38,360 bases of DNA from assembly GCA_002710015.1 (NCBI GenBank), contig PAOW01000010.1:1-38360 (forward strand). Direction: 5' to 3'. The stretch comes from Methanobacteriota archaeon. Its GTDB lineage: Archaea; Thermoplasmatota; Poseidoniia; Poseidoniales; Poseidoniaceae. The notes beneath the pieces were generated by a model. That model did not search any database. It had not been told where the DNA came from and saw only the letters and a program-made list of their open reading frames with translations. Position numbers and translations under genes: made by a program. The stretch's first letter is position 1; each line of letters opens with the position of its first letter. Shown here one piece after another: positions 30,360 to 38,360 of this stretch.

Positions 30360-30980
30360 ATGGCAGGTACGCACGCTACTGACGTGTTCTCAAAATGGGC
30401 ATTGATGGGCAAGGATGAAGGAATGGAAAAGGGCCATTACCCCTCAGTAAAAGCGATGTTAGACATAGCATTACGATATGTAAAAACAGAATTTACTGCC
30501 ATAGATTTGGGCTGCGGTAACGGCTGGGTTGTCCGACTTTTGAATGACTTGGGCGCTAGGTCAGCAGAAGGAGTTGACGGTTCTATTGAGATGATAAAAA
30601 AAGCAACTGCGATTGATCCTAGTGGAAATTATACACATGGACTACTGCCTGATTGGCAACCCCGAACAAGGTTTGACCTAGTGCACTCCATGGAATTCTT
30701 GTATTATCTAGAGAATCCTGAAAATATGCTCAAAAAAATTCGCAGTGAGTGGTTGCAAGAGAACGGGATTTTAGTCGCTGGTGTTGATCATTATTTGGAA
30801 AATGAGGAATCTCTTTCTTGGCCAGAACATGTAGGAGTTCATATGACTACAATGTCAATCGCTGAATGGAAAAATGCAATGCATAATGCAGGTTTTGTGG
30901 ACGTAGAAATTCACCAGGTAGCTGCAAAGGGAGAATTTCCAGGAACGTTAGTCATGATTGGTCGGAATCCGTTAGGCTGA
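30360..30980 (+). CDS. Class I SAM-dependent methyltransferase
   Basis: ATG 30360 (MAGTHATDVFSKWALMGKDEG) is chosen; an upstream TTG at 30270 would run back across the pip start and the promoter. The 206-residue protein has motif I AIDLGCGNGWVVRLL (about 47-61), an acidic end of strand 2 in AEGVDGS, FDLVHSMEFLYYLENPENML (motif IV region) and EWLQENGILVAGVDHYLENE. This is the Methyltransf_11/25 pattern. The substrate cannot be read from sequence; small-molecule methyltransferases are common in this group. The last 29 nt overlap the converging helicase-nuclease gene. Confidence 0.82.
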   Translation: MAGTHATDVFSKWALMGKDEGMEKGHYPSVKAMLDIALRYVKTEFTAIDLGCGNGWVVRLLNDLGARSAEGVDGSIEMIKKATAIDPSGNYTHGLLPDWQPRTRFDLVHSMEFLYYLENPENMLKKIRSEWLQENGILVAGVDHYLENEESLSWPEHVGVHMTTMSIAEWKNAMHNAGFVDVEIHQVAAKGEFPGTLVMIGRNPLG

Positions 30981-33900
30981 TGGTCCCCTCAAAGAATACA
31001 CAGGCCTCGCAATTTCCCGGATTTGAACACGGTGGGGCAGGATGGTTATCATCAACTGCTGAAATGTAGCCCATCCATGATATCAATTCATCCAAGTCTG
31101 ATTTTGCTTTCTTGAAGTCCTCATCATTCATTCTCACCATTCGACCCGATGCTGCAATTAGAATAGCGGGCGGCAAAATTTCTCTTCTGAGGTGCTCTGG
31201 CTTCCTTTCTTCGTTAGCTTCCAAAGCTAAACAATACAAGGTTAATTGTAGTCTATGCTTAGTAAGAATTTCAATTTCTGAATCGGTTTTTGCATATGGA
31301 GATTCAATACCAATACCTGTCTGCAATTCATGCCCATCTGCTGGATTATCCGGATTAAATGCTGACAAACATCCTCTCGTTTTAGCATCTACAACCTGAA
31401 GGTAAGATTTGCCATCATCACCTTTGAGAGCTAATACTAAGTCTGCCCTACCATCAAATATCGAATGTACTTGGGTTATGTTTGTTGTGGGAACGCTTCC
31501 CCTTGGTGTCCACTTTTGACGAGTGATCTCCTTTGCTGAGGAATGTACAAAATTGAATGGTAACTCTGTCCTCAGTCCTTCTAAAATCATCCCGTCGAAT
31601 TTCGCTCCTTTTGTCAATTTACCCAATATACCATCATCAACTAACTGTGCTAGATGAAGCATTCTCGATTTAACCCTATCAACTAACTTTGGTTCACTAA
31701 AGGATGATTGTGCCAATACCTCATCAAGCGTTTTCTCGTCTTGCAAATTATTGGCCTGTGTGTCGGTCCAGGTACTATCAAGGTCTGGACTGCCAATGCC
31801 AGGATTTGCCAAACCTATTTCCAGCAACCTGTGAAACAGAGATCCAAATTCAGTTGCTGAAGGCCAATAAGATTCGCTACTTTTCAGTGGAATTAGATTA
31901 AGAGGTTCTGAACGCCAATTCATACGCATAGATAGCCAATGCCGTCTTTTGCATTTCCATGCTGCATCCAATGAATGTGATGGGAAATTTACTTCATGCT
32001 TAGTCGATTTTATGCTCAATTTTGGTTGAACATAAGAAGCATTTTCAAGTATCTCTAGACGATTTTTCCACCTGGATAACGGTGAGTTTTGCGTTACTGA
32101 ATCGAAGCACGACGGATGATGGAAAACTGCAATTCCTTCAACACAGTCCTTTGGTAATAAACCACCCGTCAACAGTGAACTAGGTTCAATACTCAATGTT
32201 TTTTCAGCCTGATCTAGCCCTCCCTGTGACCAAACGCATCCTGTATTTCCCGCTTCTATTGATGCGTGTGCCAACCCGTCTAGAAGCATATATCCCATGT
32301 TGTCTTTTCCTTCTTTTCTATGCAAGTTTAGGACTCCATCTGGACCTATCTTTACTCCCTTTTCAGGAGATCCTACGAGAATAAGCCTATCTCTAGCTCT
32401 GGTTAAAGCAACATAAAATTGCCTTCTTCTCTCTGCTAATCTTTGACCTTCGTCCATCATTGATGCCAGGGTCCAAAGACCACTCTCAGGTTTTTTCGCG
32501 CCTCTCCATGGGTGGATTCTCGCAGCAATCATTTCTGGTGTTACTAGAACATTATCTTTAGAGGATAAACTTGTATCCCTAGTTCCGATATTAAAAATAT
32601 CATATAATACAAGTATAGGTGATTCCAATCCCTTCGATGCATGTATTGTCATCACCTTGACAGCCCCACTAGTTCCGCCTGATGTACTTTGAGGACCGTC
32701 CAAACCAAGGTCCTCTAGATCTCTGAGCCTAAGGTGTGTAAGTGCTGCATCTCCTCCTTCTTTTTGCAGAATATTTTGGAATAAAGATAACCAATTATCA
32801 ACATCTTGTCTGTCCCCTTCTCTTGGATATGTCCGCAGTAAATCAGAATGATCGACTATCATGTTCAAACAGCCCAAAATATTGTTATCACTGACTAATT
32901 TACTTGCCCTAGATAACAGTGATGATAATTCAGGAGTAGGTGCAATCTTAGATAATTCTTCTATCTGATTTCCGCTGCTATTTGATAAGAAATTGTGTAA
33001 CGTTGAATCATCGAGGCCTACTATACAAGATTCCCCAACCTCTAGGGCGGCTGCTTTGTCATTAGGATTGCAAGCTAACCGAAGAATTGACATTAATGGC
33101 CGGACAGCCGGCCTTTCCAAGAGTGTGCCCTGCTTGTCAGCAATAGCGGGGATACCGTGTTCCTCCAGCACTTCTAAGATGGAAGGAATCCTACTACGAG
33201 AAGATACGAGAATCATCACATCTTCCGGCATTATTTTGTGCCCAGGATTAGAGACTCCGACCCATGACTCATTTCCAAAGTCCCGAACTCGTGCTTCCCG
33301 GTTTGAGAATAATGATACTAACCTTTTAGCCAATAATTGATTCGCAAGATCTCTATTTGTTGACTCTGGATTTTCAAACGTATTTATTGCAATGTTGAGG
33401 TCCTCGGGAAGTTCTGATGTTTCCTCTCTGCAAGGAATAATCCATTCAATTTTTGACTCTCTATCTGATTTTCTACCCGATAATAAGTCCTGAGATTCAG
33501 CATGCCATGGTCCGGGTAACATATGGTGACGGGCTGAAAACGTATCTTGGAAAATGTAATTCATCGTGTTTAGCAAGCGAGGTAACGTTCTGTGATTTGT
33601 CTTCATTTCGATGTGGCCTTGGGACCTTCTTTGAATGGAAGTAGAATCGATTTTCTCATCATTATCGCCCTCAACAAATGAAACCCATTCATCTCTTCTT
33701 GCATCGTCAGTCAACAATTGTGATGACTGAACAAATCCTGTTGATGCACCTTTGCTACCAGGAATTGGCCTAGGATCTCTAGCACTATGGGATTTTTTCA
33801 AATCGTCAAGTCGGTGCTCCATTGCTGATTCGTCATTATTGATTTGACAAATGATGTCCACAGCTCTTCTCATAACTGTTAATTCAGCTTGTCTAAATCG

Positions 33901-35748
33901 ATAAATCGATTGTTTCATATCCCCAACAATGCAAACCGTAGGATCCCATTCTCCCGCTGGAGGCCTAAGCTCACCCTTCTCCAAGTAACGTCGTCCCCAC
34001 AACCTTGCTAGAAGTCTGAAATGCTGTGGGTTAGTATCTTGATATTCATCGATTATGAAGGCTCGATATGACCTTCTCAACTGCCTTAGCAGCGTTATCC
34101 TTCGCATTAAATCCGCATGAACCTCTGTATCTTTTTTACACGCAGAAATCGCTCTGTGTAGGTGGTCATCCAACCAGGGTTTTTCACCCATCGAGTCGAG
34201 TGCATTAACAACTGTTTGTGGATACCAAGTTCTGCAAACAGAAGGACACCTAGTAAGGAGTAAATCTTCAGCATACCTATGCATATCATCAAAGTCTGAA
34301 ACTCCCTCTGTCTTCTTCAAGTATGTGAGTATATCTTGAACCCCATTGTTTACAGTAAATAGATCTTGGATTACTTCAATCTCCAATTCTGTATCCAATC
34401 TCATTAATTTTGATGGTGGTAATTGAGGTAATTCGGTTGGTAAGCGAGGAGGATGTGCTTGTTGCCCGTCGATTGGAGTTGGTTCGCTAATTACTGGATT
34501 AAGTAAGAAAGACGCCTTTCCTAAACTTCGCAATAGGTATCCATCCGGTGTGTTCATCAGTTCTCTTATATCCTGAGAAATTGATTCAGCCTTTGTAGTA
34601 ATAATTTCCTTGACATCATCCGACATGGCTTTATTTGCTGTTTTAGAAAGTAATCCAGACGGCCACCCTTGTGAATTTGGTGGAGAGGACCTATACAGAG
34701 GCTTGCAGTTAATCTTGTTTAGATTTGAAGCGGATGCTATCGCATGTGAGACCAACCATATCCATTGCAATTTCCATATCTCATTATCCGAATTATAGTT
34801 ACAGAGGTGTTGAACATATCTAAACCTCGTCATCCCAGTTATGTCATCAGCACCAGTCACAAAATGAGACCCGCCGTCCAACCAATTTTCAACCCATTTT
34901 TCAATATTTGAACGGAAGTTTTCATACCAATCTGTAAGGATGTTTTCAGTTGGATCTATGAACAAGTTATCCAAATTATCGGGTTTGATATTTGTACCCC
35001 GGTTTCCCATTGACTTCGAGGCTTCATCTACGAATAGTGACCTTTTCATCAAACCTCGAACAACAATTGCAGATGAGCTTTGGCCCCCCAACCTAACAGA
35101 TAGTCGATTCCTTGCATTCAGGAATTCGTCTAAATCTCCACTCATACCAACCTCAATCGCATCTGTACCTCTCTGAAGTCTCCATGCTGTGCGAATGGCT
35201 TCCTCTCGCAATAGAATTGAATCTTCCTCGCTAATCTGTTCTCCACTCGGATTCTCACTGACTAATCCCAACCATGGAGAAACTATCGAGGATAAGAATG
35301 AGTCAATGGTAGAAATTGGGGCATCTTCCATCAATGAGAGGAGCATTTCAACATCTCCCTGTTCGGTTATTCTTGGGTCATGATATCCTTGAGTGTCTGA
35401 CTTTTTTGGAGGAGATGCGCGAAGGGAGGAGATAAGTTTGCGAATTCTGCCTTTTAATTCAGCAGCGGCCTTCTTAGTAAATGTGATAGCGACTGTTTCC
35501 GTTGGTAATAGTCCTTGCCAATCTCTTAAATCGGTTCTCTCTCTAGCTGGACAACGAAGTGCTCCCATGCCCTTTTGGGGAATTGTTGCACCGGATGGAA
35601 GTAATCGTGTAGCTCTCTGGTTTTGAGAAAGAATATGCTGTACATACCTATGTGCCATTACGGTTGTTTTTCCTGTTCCTGCACCTGCATCTAATGCAAT
35701 GTGTCTATCAATGTCCAAGCCTAGCCTCTGAGAGTTGTTGAACTGCAT
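30952..35748 (-). CDS. AddA/RecB-like UvrD-family helicase-nuclease
   Basis: The 1,598-residue protein has SF1A helicase motifs: Walker A GAGTGKTT (22-29), VAITFTKKAAAELKGRI, motif II FIIDEYQDTNPQH, motif III VGDMKQSIYRFRQAE, KTNHRTLPRLLNTM, motif V VMTIHASKGLESPILVLYD and motif VI VALTRARDRLILVGS. The C-terminal region is a PD-(D/E)XK nuclease (IFDGRADLVLALKG, then VVDAKTRG with Asp1454/Lys1456). Four cysteines could bind an Fe-S cluster: Cys1266 in AAWKCKRRHW and Cys1574, 1580 and 1583 in CSNPGNCEAC. ATG 35748 is chosen because it overlaps the upstream stop (TGATG) and has GGAGGTGG as ribosome site. With its upstream partner it should unwind and resect DNA double-strand ends for recombination. 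Confidence 0.85.
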   Translation of the reverse strand: MQFNNSQRLGLDIDRHIALDAGAGTGKTTVMAHRYVQHILSQNQRATRLLPSGATIPQKGMGALRCPARERTDLRDWQGLLPTETVAITFTKKAAAELKGRIRKLISSLRASPPKKSDTQGYHDPRITEQGDVEMLLSLMEDAPISTIDSFLSSIVSPWLGLVSENPSGEQISEEDSILLREEAIRTAWRLQRGTDAIEVGMSGDLDEFLNARNRLSVRLGGQSSSAIVVRGLMKRSLFVDEASKSMGNRGTNIKPDNLDNLFIDPTENILTDWYENFRSNIEKWVENWLDGGSHFVTGADDITGMTRFRYVQHLCNYNSDNEIWKLQWIWLVSHAIASASNLNKINCKPLYRSSPPNSQGWPSGLLSKTANKAMSDDVKEIITTKAESISQDIRELMNTPDGYLLRSLGKASFLLNPVISEPTPIDGQQAHPPRLPTELPQLPPSKLMRLDTELEIEVIQDLFTVNNGVQDILTYLKKTEGVSDFDDMHRYAEDLLLTRCPSVCRTWYPQTVVNALDSMGEKPWLDDHLHRAISACKKDTEVHADLMRRITLLRQLRRSYRAFIIDEYQDTNPQHFRLLARLWGRRYLEKGELRPPAGEWDPTVCIVGDMKQSIYRFRQAELTVMRRAVDIICQINNDESAMEHRLDDLKKSHSARDPRPIPGSKGASTGFVQSSQLLTDDARRDEWVSFVEGDNDEKIDSTSIQRRSQGHIEMKTNHRTLPRLLNTMNYIFQDTFSARHHMLPGPWHAESQDLLSGRKSDRESKIEWIIPCREETSELPEDLNIAINTFENPESTNRDLANQLLAKRLVSLFSNREARVRDFGNESWVGVSNPGHKIMPEDVMILVSSRSRIPSILEVLEEHGIPAIADKQGTLLERPAVRPLMSILRLACNPNDKAAALEVGESCIVGLDDSTLHNFLSNSSGNQIEELSKIAPTPELSSLLSRASKLVSDNNILGCLNMIVDHSDLLRTYPREGDRQDVDNWLSLFQNILQKEGGDAALTHLRLRDLEDLGLDGPQSTSGGTSGAVKVMTIHASKGLESPILVLYDIFNIGTRDTSLSSKDNVLVTPEMIAARIHPWRGAKKPESGLWTLASMMDEGQRLAERRRQFYVALTRARDRLILVGSPEKGVKIGPDGVLNLHRKEGKDNMGYMLLDGLAHASIEAGNTGCVWSQGGLDQAEKTLSIEPSSLLTGGLLPKDCVEGIAVFHHPSCFDSVTQNSPLSRWKNRLEILENASYVQPKLSIKSTKHEVNFPSHSLDAAWKCKRRHWLSMRMNWRSEPLNLIPLKSSESYWPSATEFGSLFHRLLEIGLANPGIGSPDLDSTWTDTQANNLQDEKTLDEVLAQSSFSEPKLVDRVKSRMLHLAQLVDDGILGKLTKGAKFDGMILEGLRTELPFNFVHSSAKEITRQKWTPRGSVPTTNITQVHSIFDGRADLVLALKGDDGKSYLQVVDAKTRGCLSAFNPDNPADGHELQTGIGIESPYAKTDSEIEILTKHRLQLTLYCLALEANEERKPEHLRREILPPAILIAASGRMVRMNDEDFKKAKSDLDELISWMGYISAVDDNHPAPPCSNPGNCEACVFFEGTISLTDSDQS

Positions 35749-38360
35749 CAGTAACCACCTCCATCGAACAACTTGCACCTTTCTAAAGTCTTGCAATTAC
35801 AAGGTATTTTACCTGCTTCAGCGTTTTCGATTACTCTTACAGCGGTGGTTATACGCTCTCGCATCCAAGCTCTAAATGGATTTGATGATGGAGATTCGGT
35901 TTCTCCTGGCCGCCGATATTGGTTAGCTAGGTATTGAGTAGTTATCCCAACATTTGAATCCTCAAGAATATCAATGAATTCTGGGTCAATCTCCATCCAC
36001 GGTTTAGTGTTAGAACCGACTTGTGTTACACCTACGCCTACAACTCTATGACCGGGATTGCCAATCTCCCAAGCCCTCGCATAAAGCGCCAACTGTAACT
36101 CATCAAATAGTCCCTTTATGTGGCGTTTATCCCTATTGTCATCTTTAGTCCCGTCCATCGATTTTATGTCTCGAATTACGACTAGTTTGCTTGTAGGTAT
36201 GTCCTCTCCAATGTCAATGTCCAAGGGAACTAATTCAGCATCTTCTTGATAATCATAATCGATTATTAATTGATCAACCCTATCAATGAATCCAGATAGT
36301 CTGAAGCTTCTTTGTTTGGTTTTTAATTCGGGGGAAGATGGTAAGATTATTTCGACATAGGTTTTACCGTGCTTAGACAACTCCCATTCGCTTGCAATTG
36401 GTGCGCACCCAGACATTTCATAGTCGGATTCAATCATCCTACCTAAGCGTCCACCAACAGGTATTGATGATTCGTTGCCCAACCAATCATTCCACATTTC
36501 TGGGGAGACTCCTATTAGGTCTCTACAACGATGCGCAGAGACTCCGTCCAATCGTTTCATCCAAGGAGCTTTTTCGACCAATGATGTCAAAACTATATTC
36601 CAGGCATCCTCAACATTTTTGATTGGACCCTCTGTGAGTCTAACAGGGATTTCAACCGGTGTTTTTCCTTCCAAACCATGAGCTCTTAGAACGGCTTCTT
36701 CCATTTGGTGGACAATATTTCCTCTAGCATTTGCGGCTAAATCCTCTGGGATTTTCTCGTCCTGTTTTAGCCTGAGATGATTCTCAAACCAAGCTTTCCG
36801 TGGACAAAACAGCCAAGCTTGAAGCCTACTCTGCGACCATACTTTGGGTAAATTCAAGTCGATTCCTGATATTCCAATTCTGTCGTCTAATCTTTTCAAG
36901 CCAGTAGATGGGGGTATTATTGGTCTAGGGTCCTGACCAAGAATTATTTTCCTATCAATAACTTCTCCTAAATGTGGCCAGCTTGACGAGGTTCTTGCTT
37001 CGGGTACTACCTTTTTGTTCGGAGTCAGTGTATAGTCATGTGATCTAATCATACTGCTTGCATTTGAAAATGGATATGTCTCTCCAACTTCGAATGATGA
37101 TATACTCGACCTTCGCTTATACTGATCAGTGGTTATCTCATTTTTAGCTGCCTGAAGCAGTGTGTCACTACTGAGAGGAGGAGAGATTATCTCTCGGTTT
37201 TCTATTATGGCTAGACCTGCTCTTTGTGAATCGTCCCTTGGCAAAATACCGCTCCTTTGAGTGCTTACTCCATCTGCTAACATTTCCATAGAACTGACTC
37301 TGTGAACCAACCTTAGACCTAGGTTAGGAATAGTTTTCCAAACCCACGCCCTATCTGGATTGTCTGGATGCCAATTAAGAGGGTCTAATTGAGAAGGAGG
37401 TTGTTCAAAATCTATGTCACTATCTTCTGTTTGGACAGTGGTAAACCATTCTTCGAGCGGCCCTGATTTTTCACTGCCCTCTTCTAGGCTCGAATCTAAA
37501 ATTATAATGCTGTTTGCACTATTGAGTAAATGCCTAAGTTGATGCCGGCCTTGCCTTAATTTTTCATCAGGACGGTTAATTCCAAGTTTCATTCTCGCTG
37601 ATTCATCTAACCATGGAATTTGTTGAGGCTTCATCGACCAGAATTGTGAACCTAGCCTTGCAAGGATGAGAAGATCACTTGTAACTCCAAGGGCTTGTTC
37701 GGGACTAAGAATTTGCAGATTAGTATCCATTCCTCTTCTTGATGGAATGCTTGTTCTCTTGGCTACATTCTCAATCATATCAAGGAAATCGTTACTGTCG
37801 AATTGTAAACCAACATGGGTGGTTAGCCTTGTAATTGATTCTACAAGATATTGCAATCCCGGAATCGAATGGGATTCCGTAGTTACTTTTTGAGACAAAG
37901 AGTTCCAATCAATCTGCTCTAATAGAGTATTAAACCATGAAATGGCGCTTTGTGATACCTCGGGAAGTGGTAACTCTTTGCCACTAATGCATCCTACGCT
38001 ACTTTCCAAGGCCACTTCTTTATCATGTTCAGATAAAATCGGAGACATCCATCTAGCCATAGATGCTATCCACCACTGACTTTCTTCCAAAGCCTTTGAT
38101 TCCTTCTCGTCACCAACGAATCTCGGTCTTGCATTAGCTAAAGTTCGAAGCCATCTACCCAATGCACCTTTACCCCCTAAAACGTGAAAACTTCTAGCAA
38201 TTTCTGAGAGGGCCTTAGGATGCAATTTTGGAGACCACGATTCATTTTCTGGGTGCGGGATATCGAATACTTTCCACCGCATAGGAAGGCCCACTTGTTG
38301 GCTCAAATCTCTCATTTTCGTAAGAGACCATGCCTCCTCTCCTCTAGAGATTGCAATAAT
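35748..38360 (-). CDS. AddB-like nuclease subunit, 5' end beyond window
   Basis: The reading frame stays open to the right edge (upstream of the ATG at 38315 the codons read IIAISRGEEAWSLTK), so the true N-terminus is outside. The visible part ends with a RecB-type nuclease domain. It has RLQAWLFCPRKAWFENHL (Cys at about 504 counted from the 38315 ATG), ANARGNIVHQMEEAVL, SGFIDRVDQLIIDY, VVIRDIKSMDG (the D...K pair), FDELQLALYARAW (motif Q-x-x-x-Y) and a terminal cysteine group CNCKTLERC (839, 841, 847). This is the layout of AddB, whose nuclease is held by an Fe-S cluster. Helicase motifs were not recognised in the visible part, but the Walker A region would lie off the edge. It is coupled to the AddA-like gene by a one-base overlap. 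Confidence 0.78.
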   Translation of the reverse strand: MIAISRGEEAWSLTKMRDLSQQVGLPMRWKVFDIPHPENESWSPKLHPKALSEIARSFHVLGGKGALGRWLRTLANARPRFVGDEKESKALEESQWWIASMARWMSPILSEHDKEVALESSVGCISGKELPLPEVSQSAISWFNTLLEQIDWNSLSQKVTTESHSIPGLQYLVESITRLTTHVGLQFDSNDFLDMIENVAKRTSIPSRRGMDTNLQILSPEQALGVTSDLLILARLGSQFWSMKPQQIPWLDESARMKLGINRPDEKLRQGRHQLRHLLNSANSIIILDSSLEEGSEKSGPLEEWFTTVQTEDSDIDFEQPPSQLDPLNWHPDNPDRAWVWKTIPNLGLRLVHRVSSMEMLADGVSTQRSGILPRDDSQRAGLAIIENREIISPPLSSDTLLQAAKNEITTDQYKRRSSISSFEVGETYPFSNASSMIRSHDYTLTPNKKVVPEARTSSSWPHLGEVIDRKIILGQDPRPIIPPSTGLKRLDDRIGISGIDLNLPKVWSQSRLQAWLFCPRKAWFENHLRLKQDEKIPEDLAANARGNIVHQMEEAVLRAHGLEGKTPVEIPVRLTEGPIKNVEDAWNIVLTSLVEKAPWMKRLDGVSAHRCRDLIGVSPEMWNDWLGNESSIPVGGRLGRMIESDYEMSGCAPIASEWELSKHGKTYVEIILPSSPELKTKQRSFRLSGFIDRVDQLIIDYDYQEDAELVPLDIDIGEDIPTSKLVVIRDIKSMDGTKDDNRDKRHIKGLFDELQLALYARAWEIGNPGHRVVGVGVTQVGSNTKPWMEIDPEFIDILEDSNVGITTQYLANQYRRPGETESPSSNPFRAWMRERITTAVRVIENAEAGKIPCNCKTLERCKLFDGGGY

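Noticed and set aside
35749-35796. Extra 16 residues on the AddA-like protein
   Set aside because: The internal ATG at 35748 overlaps the upstream stop and has GGAGGTGG in the right place, so the longer frame is unlikely.
1-38360. tRNA, rRNA, CRISPR arrays, insertion sequences and attachment sites
   Set aside because: Intergenic gaps were read on both strands and none showed a cloverleaf, rRNA core, regularly spaced repeats or transposase; the gaps are nearly all under 250 bp.

Overview
This window most likely comes from a Marine Group II euryarchaeon (Candidatus Poseidoniales) or a close relative in the Thermoplasmatota; this is inference, since no rRNA or tRNA is present. The archaeal signs are a radical SAM enzyme of the archaeosine pathway (RaSEA type), an archaeal-type Obg/YchF GTPase with a TGS domain, an archaetidylserine decarboxylase-like gene, TATA-like boxes about 25 nt upstream of start codons (some implying leaderless mRNAs), and a giant surface propeller protein of the kind common in planktonic archaea. 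Mixed with these are genes of bacterial flavour: MaeB, RlmH, PduO-type cobalamin adenosyltransferase, DUF2203 and an AddAB-like helicase-nuclease pair. Coding density is very high. No tRNA, rRNA, CRISPR array, insertion sequence or integrase was recognised.

Layout. 1-226 is the tail of a Nudix hydrolase. 249-2967 (minus) runs rlmH, a TPR membrane protein, a small membrane protein, DUF2203 and the cobalamin adenosyltransferase. 3024-4903 (plus) holds a small unknown protein, a glutaredoxin/GST-like protein resembling prostaglandin E synthase 2, and a membrane-anchored formylglycine-generating-enzyme-like protein that lacks the usual cysteines. 4884-7193 (minus) is a MaeB malic enzyme. 7368-20366 (plus) carries a 2,757-residue surface propeller/FN3 protein, then a class IV PLP enzyme (PabC-like) and a PabB-PabA fusion for p-aminobenzoate synthesis, a zinc-ribbon membrane protein and a membrane-anchored Asp-box propeller.

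20367-21202 is a compact divergent cassette wedged between convergent neighbours. It has an HNH/ribbon-helix-helix-like protein on the minus strand and a 31-residue basic ORF with a near-perfect Shine-Dalgarno on the plus strand. Between them lies a control region built around an exact dyad, and a strong GC hairpin closes the cassette. 21208-30281 is a long minus-strand run: proline iminopeptidase-like hydrolase, EF-hand coiled-coil protein, phosphatidylserine decarboxylase-like enzyme, membrane alpha/beta hydrolase, RaSEA, a two-TM protein, a 13-TM protein that looks like a heme-copper oxidase subunit I without its ligands and is fused to EF-hands and a SAP-like motif, and the GTPase. 30360-30980 (plus) is a methyltransferase. 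30952-38360 (minus) is the AddA/AddB-like operon, and its first gene runs off the window.

The least ordinary parts are the HNH/RHH cassette with its dyad promoter and tiny ORF, the degenerate oxidase-EF-hand-SAP fusion, and the AddAB-like pair with iron-sulfur-type cysteines in both subunits.
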